Shown here one piece after another: positions 15,810 to 25,029 of a stretch of DNA of 64,000 nucleotides. The position numbers were made by a program, and so were the translations under genes. This DNA is from Pedobacter sp. JY14-1. Lineage in GTDB: Bacteria; Bacteroidota; Bacteroidia; Sphingobacteriales; Sphingobacteriaceae. The notes under the pieces are model-generated. The model was not told where the DNA came from. It saw nothing but the letters and a program-made list of their open reading frames with translations, and did not search any database. Numbering within the stretch: position 1 is the stretch's first letter; every line of letters begins with the position of its first letter. The stretch spans positions 1-64,000 of the forward strand of contig NZ_JARJHU010000002.1 in NCBI RefSeq assembly GCF_029269825.1, given 5' to 3'.

Positions 15810-17738
15810 TTATTTCTTCCTGTTTTCTTCGCCTTCCATTTGTTGTTTAAGTTGTGCAAGCACACCCAAATCACCCAATGTAGACTTTTCAACTGCATCT
15901 TTTACTTTTTTAACCGCATTGCTTGATGCTTTTGCTTCTTTCTTCTTGGTTGCTCTTTCTTCAGCTACAGCTTCAGCCCTTGCTTCTTCCCAGATGCGGG
16001 CATGAGAAACAACGATACGTTTAGCGTCTTTGTTAAACTCAATGATCTTAAAGTCATTGGTTTCATCAGCTTTGATTGTACCTCCGTCTTCTTTAGCCAT
16101 ATGCTTGGTAGGAACAAAGCCTTCAACACCATATGGTAATGCGATAACAGCACCCTTGTCGGTTACTTTTACAACAGTTCCCTGATGGATTGAATCTACA
16201 GTAAATATAGTTTCAAAGGTATCCCAAGGATTTTCTTCCAGTTGCTTGTGGCCAAGGCTCAGCTTGCGGTTTTCTACATCAAGTTCAAGAACCACTACGT
16301 CCAGTGTATCACCTACTTTAGTGAATTCATTAGGATGGTTCACTTTCTTAGACCATGAAAGGTCAGAAATGTGGATCAGCCCGTCAATGCCTTCCTCAAT
16401 TTCAACAAATACACCAAAGTTAGTCATGTTCTTAACTACTGCGGTATGTTTGCTTCCAATAGGATATTTAGCCGCAACATTTTGCCAAGGATCTTCAGTC
16501 AGCTGTTTAATACCCAGGCTCATTTTGCGGTCGTCCCTGTCAAGGGTCAGAATTTCCGCTTCGATCTCATCACCAACTTTCAGGAATTCCTGAGGGCTGC
16601 GCAGGTTTTGTGACCATGACATTTCAGAAACGTGGATCAGTCCTTCAACACCAGGAATGATTTCCAGGAACGCACCATAGTCAGCTACAGTAACGATTTT
16701 ACCTTTCACTTTAGATCCAACGGCCAGGTTTTGATCCAATGATTCCCATGGGTGTGGAGTCAGTTGTTTCAAGCCCAGAGCAATACGTTTTTTCTCATCA
16801 TCGAAGTCAAGCACAACGACATTGATCTTCTCGTCAAGGCTAAGTACTTCTTTCGGATGCTCGATACGGCCCCATGAAATATCAGTAATGTGAAGCAATC
16901 CGTCAACACCGCCAAGATCGATGAATACACCGAAATCAGTGATGTTTTTAACAGTTCCTTCAAGTACCTGTCCTTTTTCAAGTTTAGATACGATCTCCAC
17001 TTTCTGGCTTTCCAGATCGTCTTCAATAAGGATTTTATGAGAAACAACTACGTTCTTAAATTCATGGTTGATCTTAACCACTTTGAATTCCATAGTCTTT
17101 CCAACATATACATCGTAGTCACGGATAGGCTTGATATCAATCTGGGAACCAGGAAGGAAGGCTTCAACCCCCATGATATCAACAATAAGACCGCCTTTGG
17201 TACGGCTTTTAACGAAACCATTGATGATTCTGTCGTTTTCAAGAGCTTCATTAATTGTCTCCCATGACCTTTGGGTCTTGGCACGTTTACGCGACAGGAT
17301 CAATTGTCCGTTCGCATCTTCAGGAGCCTCAACAAAAACATCAACCTTGTCGCCAACTTTCAGTTCCGGCATATCACGGAATTCAGAAGCAGATACAAGA
17401 CCGTCTGATTTGAAACCAACGTTCAATACTACGTCCTTGTTGTTAATGGAAACAACAGTTCCGCTGATGATCTCGCCCTGCGTGATCTGGTTGAAAGTAT
17501 CGGTATACATGTCTTCAAACTTTTTACGGTCTGCTTCGCTGTAATTTCCGAAAACTTTGTCGTCCGCATCCCAGTCAAAATCCTGATCAGGGGTTGCAAG
17601 TGATGATTTGATCTGCTCGATCGACACCGAATCAGCTTCTGATTCAATGGTTTCTTTCTCAGCCAGACGAGCGTCTGCGCCTTGTAGTTCGGCTTTTTTA
17701 GCCTCTAGTTCTTTTTCTGCTACTTGTTTTTTAGCCAT
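15810..17738 (-). CDS. rpsA: 30S ribosomal protein S1
   Basis: RNA-binding ribosomal protein that recruits mRNA to the small subunit, particularly important in Bacteroidota, where Shine-Dalgarno pairing is little used. The 642 residues hold six S1 (OB-fold) domains at roughly 88-155, 170-238, 255-325, 340-412, 425-498 and 510-580, each with the pattern V-x-G-F-V-x-G-L-(L/I)-H. They are preceded by an 85-residue charged extension and followed by a lysine-rich tail. Repeats 3-5 are the most similar, each ending DISW, EMSW or DLSW. A promoter box, a leader hairpin and an unusual GGAG precede the ATG. Confidence 0.97.
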   Translation of the reverse strand: MAKKQVAEKELEAKKAELQGADARLAEKETIESEADSVSIEQIKSSLATPDQDFDWDADDKVFGNYSEADRKKFEDMYTDTFNQITQGEIISGTVVSINNKDVVLNVGFKSDGLVSASEFRDMPELKVGDKVDVFVEAPEDANGQLILSRKRAKTQRSWETINEALENDRIINGFVKSRTKGGLIVDIMGVEAFLPGSQIDIKPIRDYDVYVGKTMEFKVVKINHEFKNVVVSHKILIEDDLESQKVEIVSKLEKGQVLEGTVKNITDFGVFIDLGGVDGLLHITDISWGRIEHPKEVLSLDEKINVVVLDFDDEKKRIALGLKQLTPHPWESLDQNLAVGSKVKGKIVTVADYGAFLEIIPGVEGLIHVSEMSWSQNLRSPQEFLKVGDEIEAEILTLDRDDRKMSLGIKQLTEDPWQNVAAKYPIGSKHTAVVKNMTNFGVFVEIEEGIDGLIHISDLSWSKKVNHPNEFTKVGDTLDVVVLELDVENRKLSLGHKQLEENPWDTFETIFTVDSIHQGTVVKVTDKGAVIALPYGVEGFVPTKHMAKEDGGTIKADETNDFKIIEFNKDAKRIVVSHARIWEEARAEAVAEERATKKKEAKASSNAVKKVKDAVEKSTLGDLGVLAQLKQQMEGEENRKK

Positions 17739-17742
17739 TAAA

Positions 17743-17784
17743 ATTATTTCTCCTTTTTCCCCTTATTAGGGGAGGGCAAAGATA
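17743..17784 (-). promoter_or_regulatory. rpsA promoter and structured leader
   Basis: Minus strand: TATCTTTG (17784-17777), a perfect -7 box, with no clear TTG at -33. At the predicted mRNA start comes hairpin CCCCT-AATA-AGGGG (17772-17759), then AAAAAGGAG about 11 nt before the ATG. A GGAG is unusual in this window and may reflect S1 autoregulation or simple chance. Confidence 0.5.
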
Positions 17785-17853
17785 GATATTTATCTTTTTA
17801 AAGAAAGAATTTTTTTGTAAATCTTGTTGATTTTGAATGGATTGAAATTTAAA

Positions 17854-18987
17854 TCAATGCTTCCTTTGATTCTTTTTCCGGCCACGCCAGATCAAAAAGC
17901 CGGTAACCGGCAGGCTGGCAGCCACGAAACTGGCACAAAATGCCAGGATTTTGCCCGGAAGTCCTCCAATGGCACCAACATGTATATCGTAATTCGCACG
18001 TAAAAGTTTGTCCGCAAACCTCGTCTTTTTAAACTTTCCGTAAACCTGGTCCACATTGATTTCCTTAAGACTATATTGATCATAGTACAGGTAACTAGTC
18101 TTCCAGTAAGTTCCTGTCTCAGGATTCAGCGCCACTTCAATAGTTGCTTTCGGGCTGTCCGGGACATGTACCTCAATAGAGCCCTGATAGTCCGGATGCG
18201 CTTTTAATGTCCGGGCCCAAAGGATGTCGATAGCCGGTTTGGGAACAACCGGGACCTGCGTGGTATCTGAAAAGCGCTCCTCAAAATAATTCAGTGCCTT
18301 GCCTCCCGAAGTGATCCAGTAGGTAGATTTGGCGAACCACTGAAAACCCATTACCAATCCGGAAAAAGCAATAAAGATCAATATCCAGGTGACGTAAAAA
18401 CCCAGTACGCTGTGCAGATCATAGTTTACCCGCTTCCAGCTGGCATTCCACTTAACGGTAAATCTTTTACGGCTTGTCGCGGCATTTCTAGGCCACCAGA
18501 GTATCAGCCCCGAGAGGAGTAAAAAGAAGAAAAGCAATGTAGCCGTAGCCAGTACAGGCTGACCAATTTCAGGGGGCAGCCATAAATAGTAATGTCCTTT
18601 GATCATTATACGGAAAAAATCCGTGCTCATGTCTTTTACCTTAAGCACCGATCCGGTGTAAGGATTCAGAAATACGATCCAGTAGTATTCGGGTTCTGCC
18701 GCGTAGTAGACGACTGTAGCCGCTTTTCCCTTTTCATAACCTACACTATGTGCATGTTTGCCAGGTACCTGTTTATCGGCGATGTTTTTGAGTACAGAAG
18801 GCTCCAGGTAAACCCTGTTTTCCGGTTTTACAAAACGGTAAGGCTGAGTGAAATTTTCAATCTCCCTTTCAAAGGCAAGGATACAACCTGTTATACCAAG
18901 AAAACATACAAAAAGGCCGGAAATCAGTCCCATGCACAAATGGACCTGTCCAATCCAATATTTGAACCTGAATTTTTTTCTGATCAA
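17854..18987 (-). CDS. PepSY-domain membrane protein (iron-uptake associated)
   Basis: Inner-membrane protein of the PepSY-TM family, often linked to siderophore uptake and suspected to reduce ferric siderophores. It has four main spans: about 16-38 (LISGLFVCFLGITGCILAF), 140-160 (LLFFFLLLSGLILWW), 194-215 and 340-365 (LPGKILAFCASFVAASLPVTGFLIW). PepSY regions lie between them, and histidines are conserved at HYYLWLPPE and YDIHVGAIGG. It is a clear paralogue of the 62508-63800 protein. No ATG precedes the first helix. The start could be TTG at 18987 (377 aa) or TTG at 19020 (388 aa). I prefer 18987 because an operator-like box and a plausible promoter lie just upstream of it. Monocistronic, between rpsA and the RND operon. 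Confidence 0.85.
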   Translation of the reverse strand: MIRKKFRFKYWIGQVHLCMGLISGLFVCFLGITGCILAFEREIENFTQPYRFVKPENRVYLEPSVLKNIADKQVPGKHAHSVGYEKGKAATVVYYAAEPEYYWIVFLNPYTGSVLKVKDMSTDFFRIMIKGHYYLWLPPEIGQPVLATATLLFFFLLLSGLILWWPRNAATSRKRFTVKWNASWKRVNYDLHSVLGFYVTWILIFIAFSGLVMGFQWFAKSTYWITSGGKALNYFEERFSDTTQVPVVPKPAIDILWARTLKAHPDYQGSIEVHVPDSPKATIEVALNPETGTYWKTSYLYYDQYSLKEINVDQVYGKFKKTRFADKLLRANYDIHVGAIGGLPGKILAFCASFVAASLPVTGFLIWRGRKKNQRKH

Positions 18988-18996
18988 AACGGTTTT

Positions 18997-19048
18997 ATTT
19001 AGATTTAGTCTGATTTGCAAAATAAGCCAACTCCGCCCATATAAGCAA
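18997..19048 (-). promoter_or_regulatory. Candidate metal-box promoter of the PepSY gene
   Basis: Minus strand: TTG (19048-19046) - 20 nt - TTATTTTG (19025-19018, one mismatch from TAnnTTTG). A 19-bp box AATCAGACTAAATCTAAAT follows (19015-18997) over the predicted transcription start. By eye the box matches the one at 59863-59881 in 15 of 19 positions, including the whole TCTAAAT arm. Confidence 0.45.
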
Positions 19049-19169
19049 CTTGTTTTTAAAATATCAGACCGGGCATTTACATCTGTACAATTTCTTTGGT
19101 CATTAATGAGAAGGCCATAGAAAAAGGATCAGTGAAGGCGAGATCAGCAAGCAGACCAAACTGAGGACT

Positions 19170-19205
19170 GGAAATAACAGGCCAGGCATCTGGCCTGTTA
19201 TTTCC
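19170..19205 (-). terminator. Long inverted repeat overlapping the stop codon of the efflux OMF gene
   Basis: Perfect 15-bp stem (19170-19184 with 19191-19205) and 6-nt loop. It contains the final codons and stop (19198-19200) of the outer-membrane efflux gene. No T run follows on the minus strand, so it may work as an mRNA 3'-end stabiliser rather than a strict intrinsic terminator. Confidence 0.6.
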
Positions 19206-20601
19206 AGCCTCCGCCAAGGGCTTTATAGAGATTGACTACAGCTTGCAATTTTTGTAGCTTGTCCGTTGTGCTGTTCAGCTGGGCGGAAAGCAAACTCTGT
19301 TCGGAAGTCAGTACATCTGTATAATTTGTTGCAGAACTATATCGCAGCAGTTCCTTGGTATAATCTACTGCCTTGGTCAGCGAAATGATCTGCAGATTTC
19401 TCGTTGTTTCTTTTTCACTTGCAGCCTGATAGGCATATAAAGCATTGGAAACTTCCTGGCCACCGGTCAGCAACGATTGCTGAAATGCGAAAAAAGCCAG
19501 TTGCTGCTGGGCCTGCGCCGTTTTTAATCTGGCTTTGTTCTGTCCTTTGTTAAAGATGGGCTGGGTCAGGCCACCAATGATGTTATAGAAGATCGAATGA
19601 TCAAAGAAGTTCTTTACATCGAGTGTAGAAAGCCCACCACTGGCAGTAAGCGTCAATGCCGGGTAAAATGCAGCCTTTGCCGCATTCGTATTTTCAAACG
19701 CTGCCCGTAAGGCAAATTCAGATGCCTGTACATCAGGACGGTTTTGCAGTAGCTGTGCAGATACGCCTGTCTTCAGATCACTATAGGGCTGCTGGATATC
19801 CAGGGAAGACCTTGTTATCGTTCCGGCAGCCCTGCCCAATAATATACTGAGGGCATTCTCAGCCTCTCTGATGCTCCGTTTAAGATCCGGGATGCTTACC
19901 TGCGCCGCGTAGAGATTAGCTTCGCTTTGTACCACCGCCGCACCTGTTACAACAGCACCCGCCTTCAATTCCTTCATGGTCTCCACATCACTTTGCCTGA
20001 TCCTCACCGTTTGCTCAGTAATGGAAAGTTGTTTGTCCAGGGCCAGTAAATTATAATAAGTATTGGCAATATTGGCAATCAGCTGGGTCTGTACCGCACG
20101 TTTTGTCGCTTCAGTTTGTAAAAGTGAGGCATATGCAGACCGTTTCGCGCTACTCAGCCGCCCCCATATGTCTGCTTCCCAGCTTGTACTCAGTTGTCCT
20201 TTATAAGTCTGGGTTTCCGTATTGATGTTGATTCCCGAAGGAAAGTTAAGCGCAGCTTTTGATTGTTTAGCGTCAGTTACGGAAAGGTCTGCGGAAAGAC
20301 TGGGCAATAATGCAGCCCTGCTCTGTATCAGCGTTGCTTCGGCAACCCTCATCCGTTCAATGGCCTGTTTCAGATCCAGGTTCTCCTTAAGGCCCTGTTG
20401 GATCAGGTCCTGGAGCAAAGGATCATTAAATAAAGTCTTCCAGGGCAGATCGGCTATGGTAGCCGTGTCAGCAGCTGACACATCGCGGTACAGGCCGCTG
20501 CTGTTCACCGCGGGACGTTCATACTTTTTGGTAACGCAGGCTGTAAGCAGCAGGATACCAAACCCGATAATGAAATATATTTTTTTGAAATTAGCATTCA
20601 T
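19198..20601 (-). CDS. RND efflux outer-membrane lipoprotein (TolC/OprM/NodT family)
   Basis: Outer-membrane channel of a tripartite drug or solute exporter, 467 aa. The lipoprotein signal ends LLLTAC, with Cys22 as the lipidation site. Two repeated OEP units of long alpha-helices and beta strands follow, with typical motifs DLPWKTLFNDPLLQDLIQQGLKENLDLKQA near the N-terminus, SWEADIWGRLSSAKRSAYASL, and NRPDVQASEFALRAAFENTNAAKAAFYPALTLTASGG in the second half. It is the last gene of the MFP-RND-OMF operon, 13 nt after the RND pump gene. Confidence 0.95.
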   Translation of the reverse strand: MNANFKKIYFIIGFGILLLTACVTKKYERPAVNSSGLYRDVSAADTATIADLPWKTLFNDPLLQDLIQQGLKENLDLKQAIERMRVAEATLIQSRAALLPSLSADLSVTDAKQSKAALNFPSGININTETQTYKGQLSTSWEADIWGRLSSAKRSAYASLLQTEATKRAVQTQLIANIANTYYNLLALDKQLSITEQTVRIRQSDVETMKELKAGAVVTGAAVVQSEANLYAAQVSIPDLKRSIREAENALSILLGRAAGTITRSSLDIQQPYSDLKTGVSAQLLQNRPDVQASEFALRAAFENTNAAKAAFYPALTLTASGGLSTLDVKNFFDHSIFYNIIGGLTQPIFNKGQNKARLKTAQAQQQLAFFAFQQSLLTGGQEVSNALYAYQAASEKETTRNLQIISLTKAVDYTKELLRYSSATNYTDVLTSEQSLLSAQLNSTTDKLQKLQAVVNLYKALGGGWK

Positions 20602-20614
20602 GTGTTCTTAATGA

Positions 20615-23600
20615 TTAGTGTTCACGGGTATCTGTTTCCGGAAATTCAAATGCAGCCTGTTCATTATCTATCCCTTCATCAAAAGGAGACTTACTGCTTA
20701 CCTTTTCCTGGAGCGTCTGGAAAATAATGAAGAGGGCAGGAATTACAAATACCCCGAATAAAGTTCCGATCAGCATACCGCCTACAGCACCTGTACCAAT
20801 AGATTTGTTTCCTGCGGCACCAACACCGGTAGAGAGCATCAGCGGCAGCAGGCCCAGGATAAATGCAAATGAAGTCATCAGGATAGGACGGAGACGGGCG
20901 GTTGCGCCGTCAATCGCCGCTCTGACGATACTCATACCTTTTCTCCTCCGGTCTACCGCATACTCTACAATCAAGATCGCATTCTTTGCCAGAAGTCCCA
21001 CCAGCATGATCAGCGTGATCTGCGTATAGATATTGTTGTCCACCTTAAAGAGCTTATCAAATAGGAACACGCCCGCAAGACCTACCGGCAGCGAAATCAA
21101 TACGGCAAGCGGAAGGATATAGCTTTCATACTGGGCACAAAGCAGGAAGTAGACAAAAATTACGCAAAGCAGGAAAATAAAAATGGTCTGGCTGCCGCTG
21201 GAGACTTCCTCACGCGAAAGTCCGGAAAACTCATAGCCATAGCCCACCGGAAGATGGATGGCAGCTTCTTCCTGTATCGCCTTGATCGCATCACCCGAGC
21301 TGTAACCTGCATTCGGGCTTCCGGTCACCGAAATCGAGGTGAAAAGGTTAAAACGGGAGATAGCCTGAGGGCCATATACTTTTTTAAGTGTGATAAATTC
21401 ACTTACCGGGGCCATTTCACCTCTGGCATTTCTGACATAAATAGCATTCAGACTCTGCTCGTTGGCCCTGTACATGGCATCGGCCTGATACATTACCCGG
21501 TATTGCTTGCCGAATTTGTTAAAATTCGATGCATATACACCCCCATAATACCCCTGCAGTACATTCAGTACATCACTCACAGTAAGTCCGGCCTGTTTCG
21601 TCCTGGCTACATTTACATCCACCTCATACTGTGGAAAGTTAGGGTTAAAAGAAGTCGACGCATACTGTATCTCAGGTCTTTTGCCCAATGCCGCCAGGAA
21701 TTCGTTGCCTACTGCATTAAACTTATTGATGTCGCCGCCGGTTTTATCCTGCAACTGGAATTCAAAACCTCCGCTTGTTCCAAAACCCTGGATAGTAGGA
21801 GGGGCGAAGAAGATGATCTTTGCACCCTTAATGTTGGCGGTGCGCGCAAATAGTTCTCCGATAATGGCCTTAACATCACGTTCGCGTTTGTCCCAGGGGA
21901 TTAGCCTGCTGATGACCATTCCATAGGAACTTCCCGTGCCGCTGATCATACTCCTGCCCACCACCCGGATAGAATTTTTTACCTCCGGAATGGTATGTAC
22001 AATACTGTCGATCTGGGCAATTACTTCGTTCGTCCGCTCCTGGGAAGTAGACGGTGGAAGAGAAATATCCGACATGATCGTTCCAAGATCTTCGTTGGGT
22101 ACAAAGCCTTTAGGCGTTGTATTCATCGCCCAGATCAATACTGCTGTGAACAATACGATGCCCCCGATGGCAATTGACTTTCTTCTGGCCAGGAAGCTTA
22201 CCGAACGTTTATAACGGTTGGTCATCAGGTCAAAAGAAGTATTGAAGGCGGCATAAAAACGCTGCATAAAATTCTTCTTATGTCCGTGGTCATCTGTATG
22301 AGGCTTCAGGAAAAGGGCACAAAGTGCGGGGCTTAGCGTCAGCGCATTGATTGCAGATAAAATGATCGAGATCGCCAGCGTCAAACCAAATTGCTTGTAA
22401 AATACACCCGAAGATCCTTTAATGAAACTCACGGGAATAAATACGGCAGCCATTACCAGGGTAATCGAGATAATTGCACCCGTAATGTCCTCCATGGCGT
22501 CAATCGTTGCCTTCTTAGCAGATTTGTAGCCATGGTCAAGTTTCGCGTGGACAGCTTCAACCACTACGATCGCGTCATCTACCACAATTCCAATGGCAAG
22601 CACGAGTGCAAACAATGTAAGCAGGTTGATGGTAAAGCCAAACAGATTCAGAAAAAAGAAAGTACCGATAATCGCCACCGGAACACTGATCGCAGGGATC
22701 AGTGTAGACCTGAAATCCTGTAAGAAGATAAATACAACGATGAACACCAGGATGAACGCTTCAACAAGTGTATGGATTACTTTTTCAATAGAAGCGTCCA
22801 GAAAGTCATTGACATTGACCAGCGGTGCATAATGTACGCCTTTAGGGAAACTTTCAGAAGCAATGTCAAGCACCTTTAAAGAGCCCTCAATTACTTCTTT
22901 AGCATTTGAGCCGGCCGTTTGGTTAATGGCGATACCCAGCGCCGGCTTGCCGTCGAAACGCACCGAGCTTGCGTAGCTTTGTGCACCGAGCTCAATCCGG
23001 GCAATGTCCTTTAGCCTCAGTACCTGCCCGTTATCCGCAGTCCTGATAATGATATTGCTGAATTCTGTCTCATTTTTCAGCCTGCCTGAATATTTCAGTG
23101 TATATTGAAACGACTGGTTGCCCTGTTCGCCAAACTGGCCGGGTGCAGCCTCAATATTCTGCTCGGCCAGCGCAGTACTGATGTCATTAGGCACAAGGCC
23201 GTAAGTCGCCATCACATCCGGCTTCAGCCAGATGCGCATCGTATAGTCCATCAGGCCAAAGGCACTTGCATCACCCACACCATTGATCCTTTTGATCTGG
23301 GGGATCAGGTTAATATTCGCGTAGTTCTGCAGAAACTTCTGGTCATAAGAAGCGCTATCGCTGTAAATACCAAAGATCAGCACATTACTTGCCTGCCGCT
23401 TCGCCGTTACCACACCGGCACGGGTCACCTCGGCAGGCAACAGACTGGTAGCCCTGGAAACCCTGTTCTGCACGTTCACTGCAGCCAGGTCGGGGTTGGT
23501 ACCCAGTTTAAAATTAATGGTGATTGTCGCGGTACCATCATTGCCTGCCGTAGAGGTCATATAGGTCATGTCCTCTACACCATTGATCTGTTCCTCAAGC

Positions 23601-23791
23601 GGTACTACTACACTGTTCATTACCACATCGGCATTTGCACCCTGGTAAGAAGCAGAAACCTGCACCGTCGGCGGCGCAATTTCAGGGTACTGTGAGATCG
23701 GCAGGGTAACCAGACCCAAAATACCCAGTATGACTATGATAATAGATATAACCGTCGATAGAACGGGTTTCTCGATAAATTTTTTAAACAT
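20615..23791 (-). CDS. RND efflux pump inner-membrane transporter (AcrB/HAE1 family)
   Basis: Proton-driven trimeric exporter of hydrophobic or amphiphilic compounds. Its 1058 aa and twelve predicted spans fit the HAE-1 class. The N-terminus MFKKFIEKPVLSTVISIIIV gives span 1. Motifs in order are LPISQYPEIAPPTVQVSASY (porter domain start), the proton-relay pair in GIVVDDAIVVVEAVHAKL (about 405-408 in AcrB numbering), SPALCALFLKP before the central loop, and GLLAKNAILIVEYAVDRR with the partner Lys in the second half. LRPILMTSFAFILGLLPL ends the core. The start lies 3 nt after the MFP gene, so the two are probably translated together. Substrates cannot be predicted from sequence. Confidence 0.96.
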   Translation of the reverse strand: MFKKFIEKPVLSTVISIIIVILGILGLVTLPISQYPEIAPPTVQVSASYQGANADVVMNSVVVPLEEQINGVEDMTYMTSTAGNDGTATITINFKLGTNPDLAAVNVQNRVSRATSLLPAEVTRAGVVTAKRQASNVLIFGIYSDSASYDQKFLQNYANINLIPQIKRINGVGDASAFGLMDYTMRIWLKPDVMATYGLVPNDISTALAEQNIEAAPGQFGEQGNQSFQYTLKYSGRLKNETEFSNIIIRTADNGQVLRLKDIARIELGAQSYASSVRFDGKPALGIAINQTAGSNAKEVIEGSLKVLDIASESFPKGVHYAPLVNVNDFLDASIEKVIHTLVEAFILVFIVVFIFLQDFRSTLIPAISVPVAIIGTFFFLNLFGFTINLLTLFALVLAIGIVVDDAIVVVEAVHAKLDHGYKSAKKATIDAMEDITGAIISITLVMAAVFIPVSFIKGSSGVFYKQFGLTLAISIILSAINALTLSPALCALFLKPHTDDHGHKKNFMQRFYAAFNTSFDLMTNRYKRSVSFLARRKSIAIGGIVLFTAVLIWAMNTTPKGFVPNEDLGTIMSDISLPPSTSQERTNEVIAQIDSIVHTIPEVKNSIRVVGRSMISGTGSSYGMVISRLIPWDKRERDVKAIIGELFARTANIKGAKIIFFAPPTIQGFGTSGGFEFQLQDKTGGDINKFNAVGNEFLAALGKRPEIQYASTSFNPNFPQYEVDVNVARTKQAGLTVSDVLNVLQGYYGGVYASNFNKFGKQYRVMYQADAMYRANEQSLNAIYVRNARGEMAPVSEFITLKKVYGPQAISRFNLFTSISVTGSPNAGYSSGDAIKAIQEEAAIHLPVGYGYEFSGLSREEVSSGSQTIFIFLLCVIFVYFLLCAQYESYILPLAVLISLPVGLAGVFLFDKLFKVDNNIYTQITLIMLVGLLAKNAILIVEYAVDRRRKGMSIVRAAIDGATARLRPILMTSFAFILGLLPLMLSTGVGAAGNKSIGTGAVGGMLIGTLFGVFVIPALFIIFQTLQEKVSSKSPFDEGIDNEQAAFEFPETDTREH

Positions 23792-23794
23792 AAA

Positions 23795-24961
23795 CTAGTT
23801 TTTAAGCTCCGCAAAAACAGAATCCGCGTTCTTTTCTTCAGGTTTGATCTCCGCACCATCCTTTAAAGACTGGAAACCTTCCAGTACAATCTTATCGCCC
23901 GGCTTCAGGCCTTTTGTCACTACATAGAAACTTCCCTTAGGTATGTCCATGATCCCGATCTCTGTATTTTTGACATTACCTTTCTGGTCAACCACATACA
24001 CGAACTTCTTACCCTGAAGGTCTGTTGTCGATTTCTGGGGTACCAGTAAAGCGTCATTCAGATGCTGCGGGATACGTACAGATGCACTTGCACCGCTGCG
24101 CAGCAACATTGACGGATTGGTAAATGTGGCTCTGAGGCTCGCCGATCCGGTATTGGTATTGATCAGCCCGTTAATCGACTCCACCTTTCCATTTTCAGCA
24201 TAGGTTGTACCATCGGCAAGCACGAGCGCAACCGGAGGAATGTTCTTCATTTGTACAGCCAGTGTATTTCCTTTGTAAGTTCTGGAGAAATCCAGCAACT
24301 GCTTTTCATTCAGTGAGAAATAAGCATAGATCTTAGAAATGTTCGATACTGTAGTTAGGGGCTGTGTACTGGTTGGGCTCACCAGGCTTCCAGCCTTAAA
24401 GGGTATGCTGCCGATCACCCCGTCAACCGGGCTCGTAATCCTGGTATAACCCAGATTCACCTTCGCATTTACCAATTCGGCCCTGGCTTGTGCCAGTGCA
24501 GCCTGACGGCTTTGCAAAGTCAGCTGGGCCGCATCCAGCTCATATTTACTGATAATATCCTTTTCTACCAGTGGCTTTGTCTTATTTACCTGGAGCTGTG
24601 CTGTATTTACGGCTGCTTCTGCGCTGCTGATCGACGCGGCTGCCGTTCTGACCAGTTGCTCATACTGCGGAGCATTGATGGTAAACAGCAGCTGGCCTTT
24701 TTTTACGGTCGCGCCTTCATCTACCCATATCTTGTCAATGAACCCTTCCACCTTCGGGCGTATGTCTATATTTTGTATGCCTTCAAGTGTAGCCGGATAA
24801 TCTGTTTCCAGGGAAGTCGGTTGCGTCTTTACCGTAAGCACAGGGTAAGACTGAACCTGATTTGCACCCTGGGCGCCTTTATTCTGATCGCTGTTTCGGC
24901 ATGAACTGAAATTCAATAATGCAGGTACGATTAAGCAGACTGGATAAATTGTTTTTTTCAT
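23795..24961 (-). CDS. RND efflux periplasmic adaptor (MFP, AcrA family)
   Basis: Membrane fusion protein bridging the RND pump and outer-membrane channel. From the MKKTIYPV start, the 388 aa begin with a lipoprotein-like signal ending NFSSC (Cys21). A lipoyl half (TLEGIQNIDIRPKVEGFIDKIWVDEGATVKKGQLLF), an alpha-hairpin (about 85-150), the second lipoyl half (GYTRITSPVDGVIGSIPFKAGSLVSP), a beta-barrel and a membrane-proximal domain follow, in the expected order. The longer frame starts at 24994 but adds 11 residues ahead of a good signal peptide, so 24961 is preferred. It is first in the operon, with the operator-like cluster at 25030-25087 upstream. Confidence 0.95.
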   Translation of the reverse strand: MKKTIYPVCLIVPALLNFSSCRNSDQNKGAQGANQVQSYPVLTVKTQPTSLETDYPATLEGIQNIDIRPKVEGFIDKIWVDEGATVKKGQLLFTINAPQYEQLVRTAAASISSAEAAVNTAQLQVNKTKPLVEKDIISKYELDAAQLTLQSRQAALAQARAELVNAKVNLGYTRITSPVDGVIGSIPFKAGSLVSPTSTQPLTTVSNISKIYAYFSLNEKQLLDFSRTYKGNTLAVQMKNIPPVALVLADGTTYAENGKVESINGLINTNTGSASLRATFTNPSMLLRSGASASVRIPQHLNDALLVPQKSTTDLQGKKFVYVVDQKGNVKNTEIGIMDIPKGSFYVVTKGLKPGDKIVLEGFQSLKDGAEIKPEEKNADSVFAELKN

Positions 24962-25029
24962 CTGAATTGTTTTGTTAAATAGGGGGTAAGCCATCGGACG
25001 GCGAAATTATTCATACTTTAAAACAGATA

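Noticed and set aside
21254..21853. Plus-strand 199-aa frame inside the RND pump gene
   Set aside because: Antisense to a motif-complete AcrB-type gene; composition is that of a shadow frame.
20615..23791. Possible heavy-metal (CusA) pump
   Set aside because: Residues and neighbours fit the HAE-1 multidrug class; no metal-binding Met cluster noticed.
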